Assembly: GCA_021774575.1 (NCBI GenBank)
Contig: JAJFIX010000028.1
Coordinates: 1 to 52,532 of the forward strand
Length of the DNA: 52,532 bases
From: Alphaproteobacteria bacterium
Lineage (GTDB): Bacteria > Pseudomonadota > Alphaproteobacteria > UBA6615
Direction of reading: 5' to 3'
Positions 27,098 to 35,273 of this stretch are shown here, piece by piece. The notes under the pieces are model-generated. The model was not told where the DNA came from. It did not search any database and saw only the letters and a list, made by a program, of their open reading frames with translations. The translations under genes were made by a program, and so were the position numbers. Position 1 is the first letter of the stretch, and every line of letters begins with the position of its first letter.

Positions 27098-27276
27098 GAT
27101 CGCCTCTTTCATTAATCAAAAGATGTTGGAAGTCGCCGAATAAGCCCGGCGGATAATCTCATTGGAGAGGATCACCAATTCTGGGATGATCCGATAGGGT
27201 GCACCAGTTAACATATCACCCGAGCCACTTGAAGCCTTATTGAGACCAGGCCAACCAGAATGAAAGAAAGGGCAAC

Positions 27277-27825
27277 ATGCCTGATAATCCGAAGACAACC
27301 GGCCTACCAGGCCTGCACGGCACCGACCATATCGGCTTTACCGTCCCCGACCTGGATCAGGCTGTTGATTTTTTCGTCAATGTAATCGGCTGCGAGCCGT
27401 TCTATGACCTGGGCCCCTTCGATGCGGAAGACAACTGGATGGCAACTCATCTCGATGTCCACCCGCGCACGGTGATGAAGCGCCTGAAATTCCTGCGCTG
27501 CAAAAACGGCTCGAATTACGAAATTTTCGAATATGACGCCCCGGACCAGAACACCAGCCAACCCAAGAACAGCGATGTCGGCGGCCACCATCTTGCATTT
27601 TACGTCGATGATATGGACGCTGCCCTCGCCCATCTGCGCGCCCACAATGTCGAAATCCTCGGCGAACCAACGGTTCGCGTCACCGGCGCAAGCGGCGGCC
27701 AGACCTGGGTCTATTTCAAAGCCCCTTGGGGCATGCAATTGGAGTTGGTTTGCTTTCCGGGAGGCAAGGCCTACGAAAAAGAGTTCGAAGGCAAACTCTG
27801 GCACCCGAAATTTCCAGGTGAATAG
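27277..27825 (+). CDS. VOC-family (glyoxalase/bleomycin resistance) protein
   Basis: 182 residues with two beta-alpha-beta-beta-beta modules of the vicinal oxygen chelate fold. Module one has GTDHIGFTVPDLDQAVDFFV (metal His near residue 17). Module two has GGHHLAFYVDDMDAALAHLRAHN and ends with YFKAPWGMQLELVCFPGG (metal Glu). The architecture fits lyase, dioxygenase or epimerase members; the substrate is unknown. GAAAGGG gives a good ribosome binding site. Confidence 0.92.
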   Translation: MPDNPKTTGLPGLHGTDHIGFTVPDLDQAVDFFVNVIGCEPFYDLGPFDAEDNWMATHLDVHPRTVMKRLKFLRCKNGSNYEIFEYDAPDQNTSQPKNSDVGGHHLAFYVDDMDAALAHLRAHNVEILGEPTVRVTGASGGQTWVYFKAPWGMQLELVCFPGGKAYEKEFEGKLWHPKFPGE

Positions 27826-27896
27826 AAGCTGCGGACCCGATGAATATCATTTTTTAGCGAACGCGCGTCAAACAGCGACCGGGATCGTCAAGAATC

Positions 27897-27929
27897 AAAA
27901 AAGCAAGGTGGCAATACGCGCCACCTTGC
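27897..27929 (-). terminator. Rho-independent terminator, minus strand
   Basis: A 10-bp perfect stem, GCAAGGTGGC (27903-27912) with GCCACCTTGC (27920-27929), and a seven-base loop. On the minus strand it is followed by six T (27902-27897). The only candidate transcription unit feeding it is the small ORF or gene remnant at 28016-28291, which supports that locus having once been, or being, expressed. Confidence 0.85.
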
Positions 27930-28015
27930 AAATATCTAGCAATCAAGAGAATGGAGAACACACAGAACAACGGAGATGTCGTCCAGCGTTGTTCAAACCA
28001 TCAGCTCAAAACACA

Positions 28016-28291
28016 TCAACCGCCATTCCCAATCCAAGGCCTGGGGTGACAATGAAATTGATCAACGTATTGTACGGTGCTCCAACAATCTTTACTCGGA
28101 GAAAGAAGCTCGTCAGACCAACCGTTAGCTATATGCCAATTACGAGAAATAGGATGCAGGTCATTAATAATTATGTCAGCGTCGACAGCGCCGACCGTCG
28201 CAATCAGAGCGATCGCCGGCATCGCCATCAGCCCGAACACCAACAACGAAGTCGCGACAACACACCTGATAAATTTACTGAAGTTAGACAT
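28016..28291 (-). CDS. small secreted protein, possibly the N-terminal part of a frameshifted gene
   Basis: 91 residues from the ATG at 28291 (GGAG about 11 bases upstream). Residues 1-25 form a good signal peptide (MSNFSKFIRCVVATSLLVFG, then MAMPAIA). The remaining ~65 residues match no family I know and contain two Cys. In another frame of the same strand, 28006 to about 28125 encodes a stretch ending TPGLGLGMAVDVF, with the terminal Phe typical of outer-membrane beta-barrels, and stops at 28006. The gene may therefore be a decayed small outer-membrane protein joined by one frameshift. The terminator 87 bases downstream supports a real transcription unit. Confidence 0.45.
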   Translation of the reverse strand: MSNFSKFIRCVVATSLLVFGLMAMPAIALIATVGAVDADIIINDLHPISRNWHIANGWSDELLSPSKDCWSTVQYVDQFHCHPRPWIGNGG

Positions 28292-28312
28292 AAGATAAGT
28301 ACTCCTGTTCAA

Positions 28313-28638
28313 AAAGACCCGTTAACCATAAGAAGGTAACCCCATCATTCATAATGCCAATTAACAAAAATACAAACTGCCTAGAACTCACATATGCCTA
28401 CCATATCGCTACCTAGACCTACATTTTTTTCGCGGAACAAACCTTAATCTTACTATAATTATCTGATTTCCATCACCTTCCTTATCGCCCTGCCCATCCT
28501 CCGTCAGCTTACAAACCACAATGACTGTAAAAATCAGCGCAACCCAATCAGGACGGCAATACAATCAGCTTTCCAGCAAATACAAACCTGCAGGCACGGG
28601 CAAAACAAATCGGGCTCAAGCGACCCCAGTGCCCGCTC
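28313..28638. other. intergenic region between the small secreted ORF and the E1 gene
   Basis: 326 bases, AT-rich in its first half (T/A runs around 28420-28470). No gene, tRNA or strong hairpin was recognised. It probably contains the promoter of the small secreted ORF near 28320-28380 and the 3' end of the E1 operon transcript. Confidence 0.4.
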
Positions 28639-30831
28639 TCACTCAGCCGCCAGGGCCAATCCCATATCGGCCATCATGCCGGCAAAGCCATCGCGTATTT
28701 CCTCTGCCCCGACGAACGCGGCGCGCTCGAGGATTTTGGAGACGCTGGGGGAGCTCTCGCCGCCGTGGATGCGTTTAACCGGTTGGTCCAAATGATCGAA
28801 GTAGCGGTTTTGCACTTCGTCAGTGAGCATGGCGCCGTAAGACGCAGTGAGCGGGCCTTGCTCCAGAACAACCACATTGTTGGTTTTGGCAATGCTCGCG
28901 CCGATGGTTTGCCAATCGATACCGGCCCGGTCAAGAGAGCGCAGGTCGATGATTTCGGCGTCGACGCCCATTTCGTTGGCCACCTGGATCGCCAGCGGCG
29001 TCATCGATAGGTAGGTGAGGACGGTGAATGCACTGCCCGGTCGCACGATTTTGGCTTTGCCCAGGGGAATATAATAATCGAAATCATCGGCCGGGCCGGG
29101 GCCCATGGTTTCGTAGAGGTCAACATGCTCGATCACCAGAACCGGATCTTTGGCCAGCAGGGCCGAATTCAATAGCCCGACATAATCGAACGGCGTCGAC
29201 GGCGCGACGATGCGAAAACCCGGCCAGTTTGAATATAAGCCCGCCGGGTCCATCGAGTGTTGGGATCCGTAACCGCTACCGATGGCGCATTTTGTGCGAA
29301 TGACGATGGGCATGTCCGTATCGCCGCCATACATGTGCCGTGCTTTGGCGATTTGATTGAACAGTTGGTCGGCGGCAACCAGGGAGAAATCGGAATACAT
29401 CAGCTCAACCACCGGGCGGTAGGTGCCTTCCATCGCGACGCCACCGCATAATCCGGTAAACCCTTGCTCGGCAATCGGCGTTGGAATGATCCGGTCGGGA
29501 TATTTTTCCGCCAGGCCTTTGGTTGCGCCGTTGGTGCCACCTTTGAGCTGATGGATATCTTCGCCCATGGAAAAGATGCGCTCATCTTCGGCCATCCGCC
29601 GGTCCATCACGGTGGAAACGGCGGTGATGAATTTGGTTCCCGTCGTCGCGCCGGAAAATGTCTCCAGCTCTTCAAAACGCACACCGTCAAATTCGGCAAG
29701 ATCGCCTCGCAGGCCAAAATCGCGGAACGCGGTATCGGGCCAGAGAGACTGGATGATGGTGCGTTTGTTACCATCACTCTCGGTCAGTTGAGCCGCTGCG
29801 TCAGCCATCGCCGCCTGAGCATTGGCGCGCATACCGTCATTTTCGCCCTTGCTAATGAATTTACGCGCAATCATCTCCTTGGCCATGCGGGCTAAGGGAT
29901 CACGGGCCTGCCATTTCGCCTCTTCTTCCTTCGAGCGATAACCGAAGGCCGAGCCGGGTATGCCACCGCCATGATGGCGATAGCGATAGACCATCGCCTC
30001 GATAATTGCCGGCCCCTCGCCCGCCCGCATGATCTTGGTTGCTTTTTCCGCCGCGATTCTGACCGCGAGGGGATCCATCCCATCGACGCGAAACGCCGGA
30101 ATGCCATAGGCAATGCCCCGGGACGACATACGGGTCTCGCGGGTTTCTTCTTCGATTGTCGTTGATACAGCGTAGCCGTTATTTTCAATGAAAAAACAAA
30201 TTGGCAAATCATAGAGCGCGGCCAGATTCATCGATTCCGGCACTGACCCGATATTGACTCCCCCATCGCCAAAATAGGTGAACATCACCGCCCCTTGTCC
30301 GCGCCGCTTTTTTGCCCAAGCCACACCGTTGGCCAGCGGCACCCCGCCGCCGACAATCGCATTGGTGCCAAGGGCCCCCGCCTCAGCCAAGCGCAAATGC
30401 ATCGAGCCGCCCCGGCCCTGGCAATAACCTTGGGCAAGACCCATGATCTCGGCCAGGGACTTTTGCAGCATTTCCTGCAGATGTTCCGGCACCCGCGTTT
30501 TGGCCGGATCGTAATCGAGCGGATCCATATAGCGCAGTACCTTGGCAAGAAACTGATGATGGCCCCGGTGTGATCCGTTGACCGCGTCATCGTCACCAAG
30601 CACGGCGATCGAGCCGACGGCGCCGCCTTCCTGACCAATCGACGAATGGGCCGGTCCGTGAATGAGACCCTCGCCTTCGAGCTCCAAAACCTGTTCCTCA
30701 AACGCGCGGATCAGATGGAGGTGATGCAGCATCGGAAAGAGCGTTTTCTTTCCCGCCTTATCCCAATCTTTTTCCGTCGTCTGAATTTCCTGCCACGGGG
30801 CAGATGGTTTTAAGTTTACGATCTTAGGCAT
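28639..30831 (-). CDS. fused alpha/beta thiamine-diphosphate 2-oxoacid dehydrogenase E1
   Basis: 730 residues joining both E1 subunits in one chain. The alpha part (about 1-370) has GPAHSSIGQEGGAVGS, the thiamine motif FGDGGVNIGSVPESMNLAALYDLP in blocks, and IENNGYAVST. The beta part (about 385-730) has ERIFSMGEDIHQLKGGTNG, PIAEQGFTGLCGGVAMEG, and the C-terminal transketolase domain with VLEQGPLTASYGAMLTDEV. The enzyme decarboxylates a 2-oxoacid and passes the acyl group to a lipoyl E2. No E2 or E3 gene is nearby, so it must borrow them or act otherwise. It is last in a six-gene operon, and the alcohol and aldehyde dehydrogenases upstream suggest branched-chain or related carbon breakdown. 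Pyruvate, 2-oxoisovalerate or acetoin could all be substrates. Confidence 0.92.
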   Translation of the reverse strand: MPKIVNLKPSAPWQEIQTTEKDWDKAGKKTLFPMLHHLHLIRAFEEQVLELEGEGLIHGPAHSSIGQEGGAVGSIAVLGDDDAVNGSHRGHHQFLAKVLRYMDPLDYDPAKTRVPEHLQEMLQKSLAEIMGLAQGYCQGRGGSMHLRLAEAGALGTNAIVGGGVPLANGVAWAKKRRGQGAVMFTYFGDGGVNIGSVPESMNLAALYDLPICFFIENNGYAVSTTIEEETRETRMSSRGIAYGIPAFRVDGMDPLAVRIAAEKATKIMRAGEGPAIIEAMVYRYRHHGGGIPGSAFGYRSKEEEAKWQARDPLARMAKEMIARKFISKGENDGMRANAQAAMADAAAQLTESDGNKRTIIQSLWPDTAFRDFGLRGDLAEFDGVRFEELETFSGATTGTKFITAVSTVMDRRMAEDERIFSMGEDIHQLKGGTNGATKGLAEKYPDRIIPTPIAEQGFTGLCGGVAMEGTYRPVVELMYSDFSLVAADQLFNQIAKARHMYGGDTDMPIVIRTKCAIGSGYGSQHSMDPAGLYSNWPGFRIVAPSTPFDYVGLLNSALLAKDPVLVIEHVDLYETMGPGPADDFDYYIPLGKAKIVRPGSAFTVLTYLSMTPLAIQVANEMGVDAEIIDLRSLDRAGIDWQTIGASIAKTNNVVVLEQGPLTASYGAMLTDEVQNRYFDHLDQPVKRIHGGESSPSVSKILERAAFVGAEEIRDGFAGMMADMGLALAAE

Positions 30832-30882
30832 TGCCTACTTTCATCAGTTTAGTGAGCTACCGTTTAGTGGGTAACTGAGCGC

Positions 30883-32583
30883 TCATTTTATGCCGCCGAA
30901 GCACAAATATTTGATCTCAACAAAATCGTCGATCCCGTATTTCGATCCTTCACGACCGATCCCACTTTCTTTCATCCCGCCAAAGGGCGCCACCTCGGTC
31001 GATATGATACCTTCATTGATGCCGACAATGCCGTATTCAAGCGCCTCGGCAACACGCCAAATTCGAGCCATATCCGAGCCATAAAAATAGGCGGCGAGGC
31101 CGAACTCGGTATCGTTGGCCATGCGTATGGCTTGGGCCTCGGTTCGAAACCGGAAGACCGGTGCCAACGGCCCAAAGGTTTCCTCCCGGGCACAGATCAT
31201 ATCGGGTGTCACGTCGGCGATCACAGTCGGCTGGAAAAACCTGCCTTTTCGCATTTTTTTGCCGCCGGTGACTATCTGCGCGCCCTTCGATAGGGCGTCG
31301 TCGATATGCTCTTTCACCTTCGCCACCGCAGCGTCGTCGATTAGTGGTCCCTGCTGGGCCCCCGGCGTGAAACCGTCGGCGACCTTTAGCTTCTCAACGG
31401 CTTTGGCCAATTTACGGGTGAAGACGGTGTAAATTTTATCTTGGACCAAAATTCGATTGGCGCAGACGCAAGTTTGGCCGGTATTACGGAATTTGGAGGC
31501 CAGCGCTCCCTCAACGGCACGATCGATATCGGCGTCGTCGAAAACGATAAACGGCGCGTTGCCGCCAAGCTCCAGCGAGACTTTTTTCACATTGGCAGCG
31601 CATTGGGCCATCAGCAATTTGCCGATTTCCGTCGATCCGGTAAAGGTGAGCTTGCGCACGGTCGGGTTAGACGTCAGTTCGCCACCGATCTGGCTCGCCG
31701 ACCCGGTGATTATATTAAAGACCCCCGGCGGCATCCCCGCCTGCTCCGCCAGCTCGGCCAGCGCCAGTGCCGAATAAGGGGTCATGGTCGCCGGCTTAAC
31801 CACCACCGGACAACCGGCAGCCAGCGCCGGCGCACATTTTCGGGTGATCATCGCATTGGGGAAATTCCAAGGCGTGATCGCCCCAACGACACCGATCGGC
31901 TGTTTTAACACAACGATGCGTTTGTCGGGGCCGTGGCTGGGAATGGTATCGCCATAAATCCGTTTGGCCTCTTCGGCAAACCATTCGGCAAAGGATGCGC
32001 CATAAGCTATTTCACCACGGGATTCGGCGAGGGGCTTTCCTTGCTCGGCGGTCATGATCATCGCCAAATCTTCTTGATTTTCCATCATCAGCTCGAACCA
32101 GCGGCGGAGGATCGCCGCGCGCTCCTTGGCGGTCTTGGCGCGCCAAGCCGGCCAGGCCTTATCAGCCGCATTGATCGCCGTGCGGGTTTCAGCCGCCCCC
32201 ATATTGGGGATGGTGCCGAGCACTTTATCATTGGCTGGGTTAGTCACGTCGATCACAGCCTTGCTATCGGCACTGACCCACACACCGTTGATATAACATT
32301 GCTGGCGAAACAGTTGCTTATTGGCCAGCTTAATCGGGAACGAATCGAGACCGCTCGTCTGCGTCATATTTTTTTGTGTATTTTTTGGCGCCTTTTTTGC
32401 AACGGTCTTTTTGACTACGGTTTTTTTAGCTACAGCTTTTTTAGCTACAGCTTTTTTGGCTACAGCTTTTTTGGCTACAGTCTTTTTTACTGTAGCCGGT
32501 TTTGCCCTACGAACGGTTTTTACGCTGCCGGTGGTTTTTTTTGCGCGTGCGGTTTTTGTTGTGCTTGAAGCTGCTCGTGCCAT
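30883..32583 (-). CDS. succinate-semialdehyde dehydrogenase-like protein with histone-H1-like N-terminal tail
   Basis: 566 residues. Residues about 73-566 are a full-length aldehyde dehydrogenase of the GabD type: ITPWNFPNAMITRKCAPALAAG in blocks, LTFTGSTEIGKLL, catalytic Glu in LELGGNAP, catalytic Cys in GQTCVCANR (about residue 370). It should oxidise succinic semialdehyde or a similar aldehyde with NAD(P). Residues 1-72 are an added Lys/Ala/Val/Thr tail with KKAVA pentads, like bacterial histone-H1-type proteins. Translation from the distal ATG is supported by a near-consensus site (GGAGG six bases before 32583), while the internal ATG at 32367 has none. The tail could bind DNA, RNA or polyanions, or act in assembly; this is unknown. 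Second-last gene of the operon. Confidence 0.93.
   Translation of the reverse strand: MARAASSTTKTARAKKTTGSVKTVRRAKPATVKKTVAKKAVAKKAVAKKAVAKKTVVKKTVAKKAPKNTQKNMTQTSGLDSFPIKLANKQLFRQQCYINGVWVSADSKAVIDVTNPANDKVLGTIPNMGAAETRTAINAADKAWPAWRAKTAKERAAILRRWFELMMENQEDLAMIMTAEQGKPLAESRGEIAYGASFAEWFAEEAKRIYGDTIPSHGPDKRIVVLKQPIGVVGAITPWNFPNAMITRKCAPALAAGCPVVVKPATMTPYSALALAELAEQAGMPPGVFNIITGSASQIGGELTSNPTVRKLTFTGSTEIGKLLMAQCAANVKKVSLELGGNAPFIVFDDADIDRAVEGALASKFRNTGQTCVCANRILVQDKIYTVFTRKLAKAVEKLKVADGFTPGAQQGPLIDDAAVAKVKEHIDDALSKGAQIVTGGKKMRKGRFFQPTVIADVTPDMICAREETFGPLAPVFRFRTEAQAIRMANDTEFGLAAYFYGSDMARIWRVAEALEYGIVGINEGIISTEVAPFGGMKESGIGREGSKYGIDDFVEIKYLCFGGIK
32400..32490 (-). repeat. 15-bp tandem repeats encoding KKAVA pentads
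   Basis: Units of the type TTTTTAGCTACAGCT follow each other in frame with small changes (GCT/GGC, ACAG/ACGG) and encode the pentad tail of the aldehyde dehydrogenase. Runs of 6-7 T in each unit make the tract prone to slippage. Whole-unit gain or loss keeps the frame. Confidence 0.88.
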
Positions 32584-32607
32584 TTAATCCTCCGTAGTGG
32601 TGGCGCG

Positions 32608-33513
32608 CTAAGCGCCGTCCGGTTTCGACCCCGCCATTTCCTCGGCCAATAATACCAGAGCACAAAAATCAAGGGCGCCCTGGCCTTTTGAAATCATCGC
32701 GGCATATTGCTGACGCGCCGCAGCGGTAAACGGCATTGGCGCCTCCATATCGCGCGCTGTCGCCAGCGCCAGATCCAAATCCTTGCCCATCTGTTCTACA
32801 CTGAAAGCTGGCGTGAAATCCCGGTCCTTTAGAAACTGTGCTTTAAACTTTACTAGCGGCGACCCGACCGGACTGTCTTGCATAATATCGATCAACTGTG
32901 CCCAGTCCATCCCACCCTTGTTGCCAAAGGCAATGGCCTCACCAAGAATAGCGCTCACAATGCCGAGCTGCAGATTGATCGAAAGTTTGAGATAGCGCGA
33001 CTGCTCATCCTCGCCGACCCATAATATTTTGCCACCAAGGACTTCCAGCACAGCTCGGCTCGCCTCCAACGCGGCTTCGGGACCCGACGTCATCACCATG
33101 AGCTCTCCGCGCTCGGCGACCGGGGTCGACCCCATGACCGGCGCACGCAAAAATGCCACGCCCTTGCTCTCAAGTGCGGCAGCCACCCGCGACGATGCCA
33201 TCGGCGAGACCGTGCTCATGTCAACAAATATCGTTCCCGGCGCAGCCGCTTCGGCAATACCGCCGGGGCCGATCGCAATCGCCTCCAGCACCTGGTCGTC
33301 GGAAGTCATGGAAATGACGATATCAACATCGGTGGCGGCAGCAGCGGCCGTATCGACCGCGGTCACATGGTCATATTCGTGAGCCAGATCGTCACTTTTT
33401 GATTTTGAGCGATTAAAGACCTTCATCGCATATCCCGCCCGCGCGAGATTATGAGCCATCGGCAGGCCCATTTTTCCCAACCCAATCCAGCCGATTTTTT
33501 CGCCCGTCGACAT
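32608..33513 (-). CDS. 3-hydroxyisobutyrate dehydrogenase-family NAD(P) oxidoreductase
   Basis: 301 residues. The N-terminal Rossmann motif is IGWIGLGKMGLPMAHNLARAG (GLGxMGxxMA). The substrate motif DMSTVSPMASSRVAAAL is followed by FLRAPVMGSTPVAERGELMV in blocks. The catalytic Lys is in YLKLSINLQLGIVSAILGEA, and FSVEQMGKDLDLAL lies in the C-terminal helical domain. The family includes 3-hydroxyisobutyrate, tartronate-semialdehyde and succinic-semialdehyde reductases. Being directly upstream (24 bases) of a semialdehyde dehydrogenase, it may make or consume that aldehyde. Confidence 0.93.
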   Translation of the reverse strand: MSTGEKIGWIGLGKMGLPMAHNLARAGYAMKVFNRSKSKSDDLAHEYDHVTAVDTAAAAATDVDIVISMTSDDQVLEAIAIGPGGIAEAAAPGTIFVDMSTVSPMASSRVAAALESKGVAFLRAPVMGSTPVAERGELMVMTSGPEAALEASRAVLEVLGGKILWVGEDEQSRYLKLSINLQLGIVSAILGEAIAFGNKGGMDWAQLIDIMQDSPVGSPLVKFKAQFLKDRDFTPAFSVEQMGKDLDLALATARDMEAPMPFTAAARQQYAAMISKGQGALDFCALVLLAEEMAGSKPDGA

Positions 33514-33553
33514 TTACCGTCCCCCGATTAGTACGCGCTCACCCAAAATTTTT

Positions 33554-33910
33554 TCAGCCAAGCCGGGCTGGTGCCATAAAAGCGACGAAGCGTATTTTTT
33601 CCTCGCCCAGCGGCTTGATCGTATGGAGAGCACCCTTGGGAATAAACACACCGTCTTCGGGCTCCATAGTAAATGTCTCATCCTCGACGGTCACTTCAGC
33701 CCGGCCCGACAGCAGGAAAAACCCGTGTTCATTGTCGGGATGGCTGTCTTCGAGCCCAGCGCCGCCAGGGTGTATATCGACGAGGAAGAACTCGATTTGC
33801 TCAGCGCCGACTGTCCCCGGCGTAAAGATCGGATACCCATCGGTCTTCTCGTGCTTGGGTGGGCAGGCGAACGGTTGCTCCGACGCCCGAATTAATTTTG
33901 CCACAGCCAT
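33554..33910 (-). CDS. cupin-domain protein, 118 aa
   Basis: The ATG at 33910 has GGAGG six bases upstream, inside the 11-base gap after the M24 gene; the longer open frame is antisense-like and rejected. A single conserved beta-barrel cupin is present: metal motif one around DSHPDNEHGFFLLSGRAEV (His/Glu), motif two around GVFIPKGALHTIKPLG. It may be a small isomerase, lyase or metal-dependent binding protein of the pathway. The substrate is unknown. Confidence 0.9.
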   Translation of the reverse strand: MAVAKLIRASEQPFACPPKHEKTDGYPIFTPGTVGAEQIEFFLVDIHPGGAGLEDSHPDNEHGFFLLSGRAEVTVEDETFTMEPEDGVFIPKGALHTIKPLGEEKIRFVAFMAPARLG

Positions 33911-33921
33911 TTCGGCCTCCG

Positions 33922-35175
33922 CTAATAAACGTCGCAGCCGGGTAAGCCGCAGGAGATTAAGTTTGCCGAGGGGAAATTTGTAATAACCTCGCAGCCGGTA
34001 GCGGTCACAACGACCTCTTCTTCGATGCGCGCCGCGCCGGAGCCATCCTCGGCTCCTTTCCAGCATTCAACCGCAAAGACCATGCCTTCTTTTAGCACAA
34101 CACCGGGGTTTTTATAGCGCCGGGTTAAAACGGGGCGCTCCCAAAGCGACAATCCGATGCCGTGGCCAAATTGGAGCAAGAACGCCTCTTCTTCATTTGC
34201 ATAGCCAAATTCTTCGGCTGCAGGCCACACCGAGGCGACATCATCAACGGTCGCGCCCGGCTTGATCGCATCAATCGACGCGCTGACCCATTCGGAGCAT
34301 TTTTCATAAGCGTCGAGTTGAGACTGGTTCGGCTTGCCGCAAATAAAGGTGCGATAATAACAGGTATGATAGCCATTAAAGGAATGCATGATATCGAGGA
34401 AAATCATATCGCCGGGCTGAATAATGCGATCGGAAAAGGTATGCGAGTGCGGCGCGCCGCGCGGACCGGCAACCGAATTCACGCATTCGACCCGCTCCGA
34501 GCCCAGTCGAAACAGCTTATCATGTGCGATCGCCACCAAGTCGTTTTCCCGCGTGCCAGGACGGATCGCCTTTGAAATATCGACATAGGTGGCGTCGACC
34601 ATGCCAGCGGCGACTTTTAGGAGTTCGATCTCGTCCTTTGTCTTGATCTCGCGGGCGTTAAGCATCGCCTGCTGACCATCAATAATTTCAATGCCAGCGG
34701 CCTCAAGGGCACGCAGCATTGGCAATTCCATAATGTCGATACCTAGCGGCTGACCGGCCAACCCCAAATCGTGCAGGGTCGCCACAATTTGTTTGGCAAA
34801 ATCATGCTGCACGCCGAGATGAGGTGGCAATGCGCCCTGCATCGTACTTACGGGCGCGGCGACCCGGCCATCAAGCCAGGGGTTATTCTTGCGCTTCGCC
34901 GGAGGCGCAGGATCCCACAGAAACGGTTTGCCGTCCGCCGGGCAGATCGCGTAGCGGTCAAACTTATCACGCCCCCATTCGCCGATATGGGTTCCCGTGA
35001 TGTAGCGAATATTATCGAAATTAAAACAGAGGACTGCGGCTAACCCGGCTTCCCTTATCGCCGACTGAGCTCGAGCCAAGCGCTCGGTATTAAGACGCTC
35101 ATAGGAGATACCCGCCTCCCAGTCCTTGGCCATCGTGCCCCAGGTGGCCGTCGCATGAGGTTGATTATATTCCAT
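33922..35175 (-). CDS. M24-family metallopeptidase-like protein (creatinase/Xaa-Pro/DddP type)
   Basis: 417 residues from the ATG at 35175 (AGGAACGGGACGG upstream). The N-terminal creatinase domain (about 25-170) has AVLCFNFDNIRYITGTHIG. The C-terminal pita-bread domain (about 185-400) has MIFLDIMHSFNGYHTCYYRTF in blocks, the His in FGHGIGLSLWERP, and Glu in FAVECWKG and RIEEEVVVT. The usual second metal-binding Asp (D-x10-D) is replaced by Cys, in YHTCYYRTF. The family covers Xaa-Pro peptidases, creatinase, ectoine hydrolase and DMSP lyase DddP. With this substitution I cannot predict a dinuclear peptidase with confidence. Second gene of the operon after CobW. Confidence 0.88.
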   Translation of the reverse strand: MEYNQPHATATWGTMAKDWEAGISYERLNTERLARAQSAIREAGLAAVLCFNFDNIRYITGTHIGEWGRDKFDRYAICPADGKPFLWDPAPPAKRKNNPWLDGRVAAPVSTMQGALPPHLGVQHDFAKQIVATLHDLGLAGQPLGIDIMELPMLRALEAAGIEIIDGQQAMLNAREIKTKDEIELLKVAAGMVDATYVDISKAIRPGTRENDLVAIAHDKLFRLGSERVECVNSVAGPRGAPHSHTFSDRIIQPGDMIFLDIMHSFNGYHTCYYRTFICGKPNQSQLDAYEKCSEWVSASIDAIKPGATVDDVASVWPAAEEFGYANEEEAFLLQFGHGIGLSLWERPVLTRRYKNPGVVLKEGMVFAVECWKGAEDGSGAARIEEEVVVTATGCEVITNFPSANLISCGLPGCDVY

Positions 35176-35273
35176 CCGTCCCGTTCCTAATTCGTGAGTT
35201 CCCCGACGCCCGGCGCCCGAGCGACCAAATCTTTTTAATGCGTGCAAACCGTTAGATCAAAACTTTAACACTA

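Noticed and set aside
27304-27804. 166-aa minus-strand ORF opposite the VOC gene
   Set aside because: It is the antisense shadow of a well-supported VOC protein.
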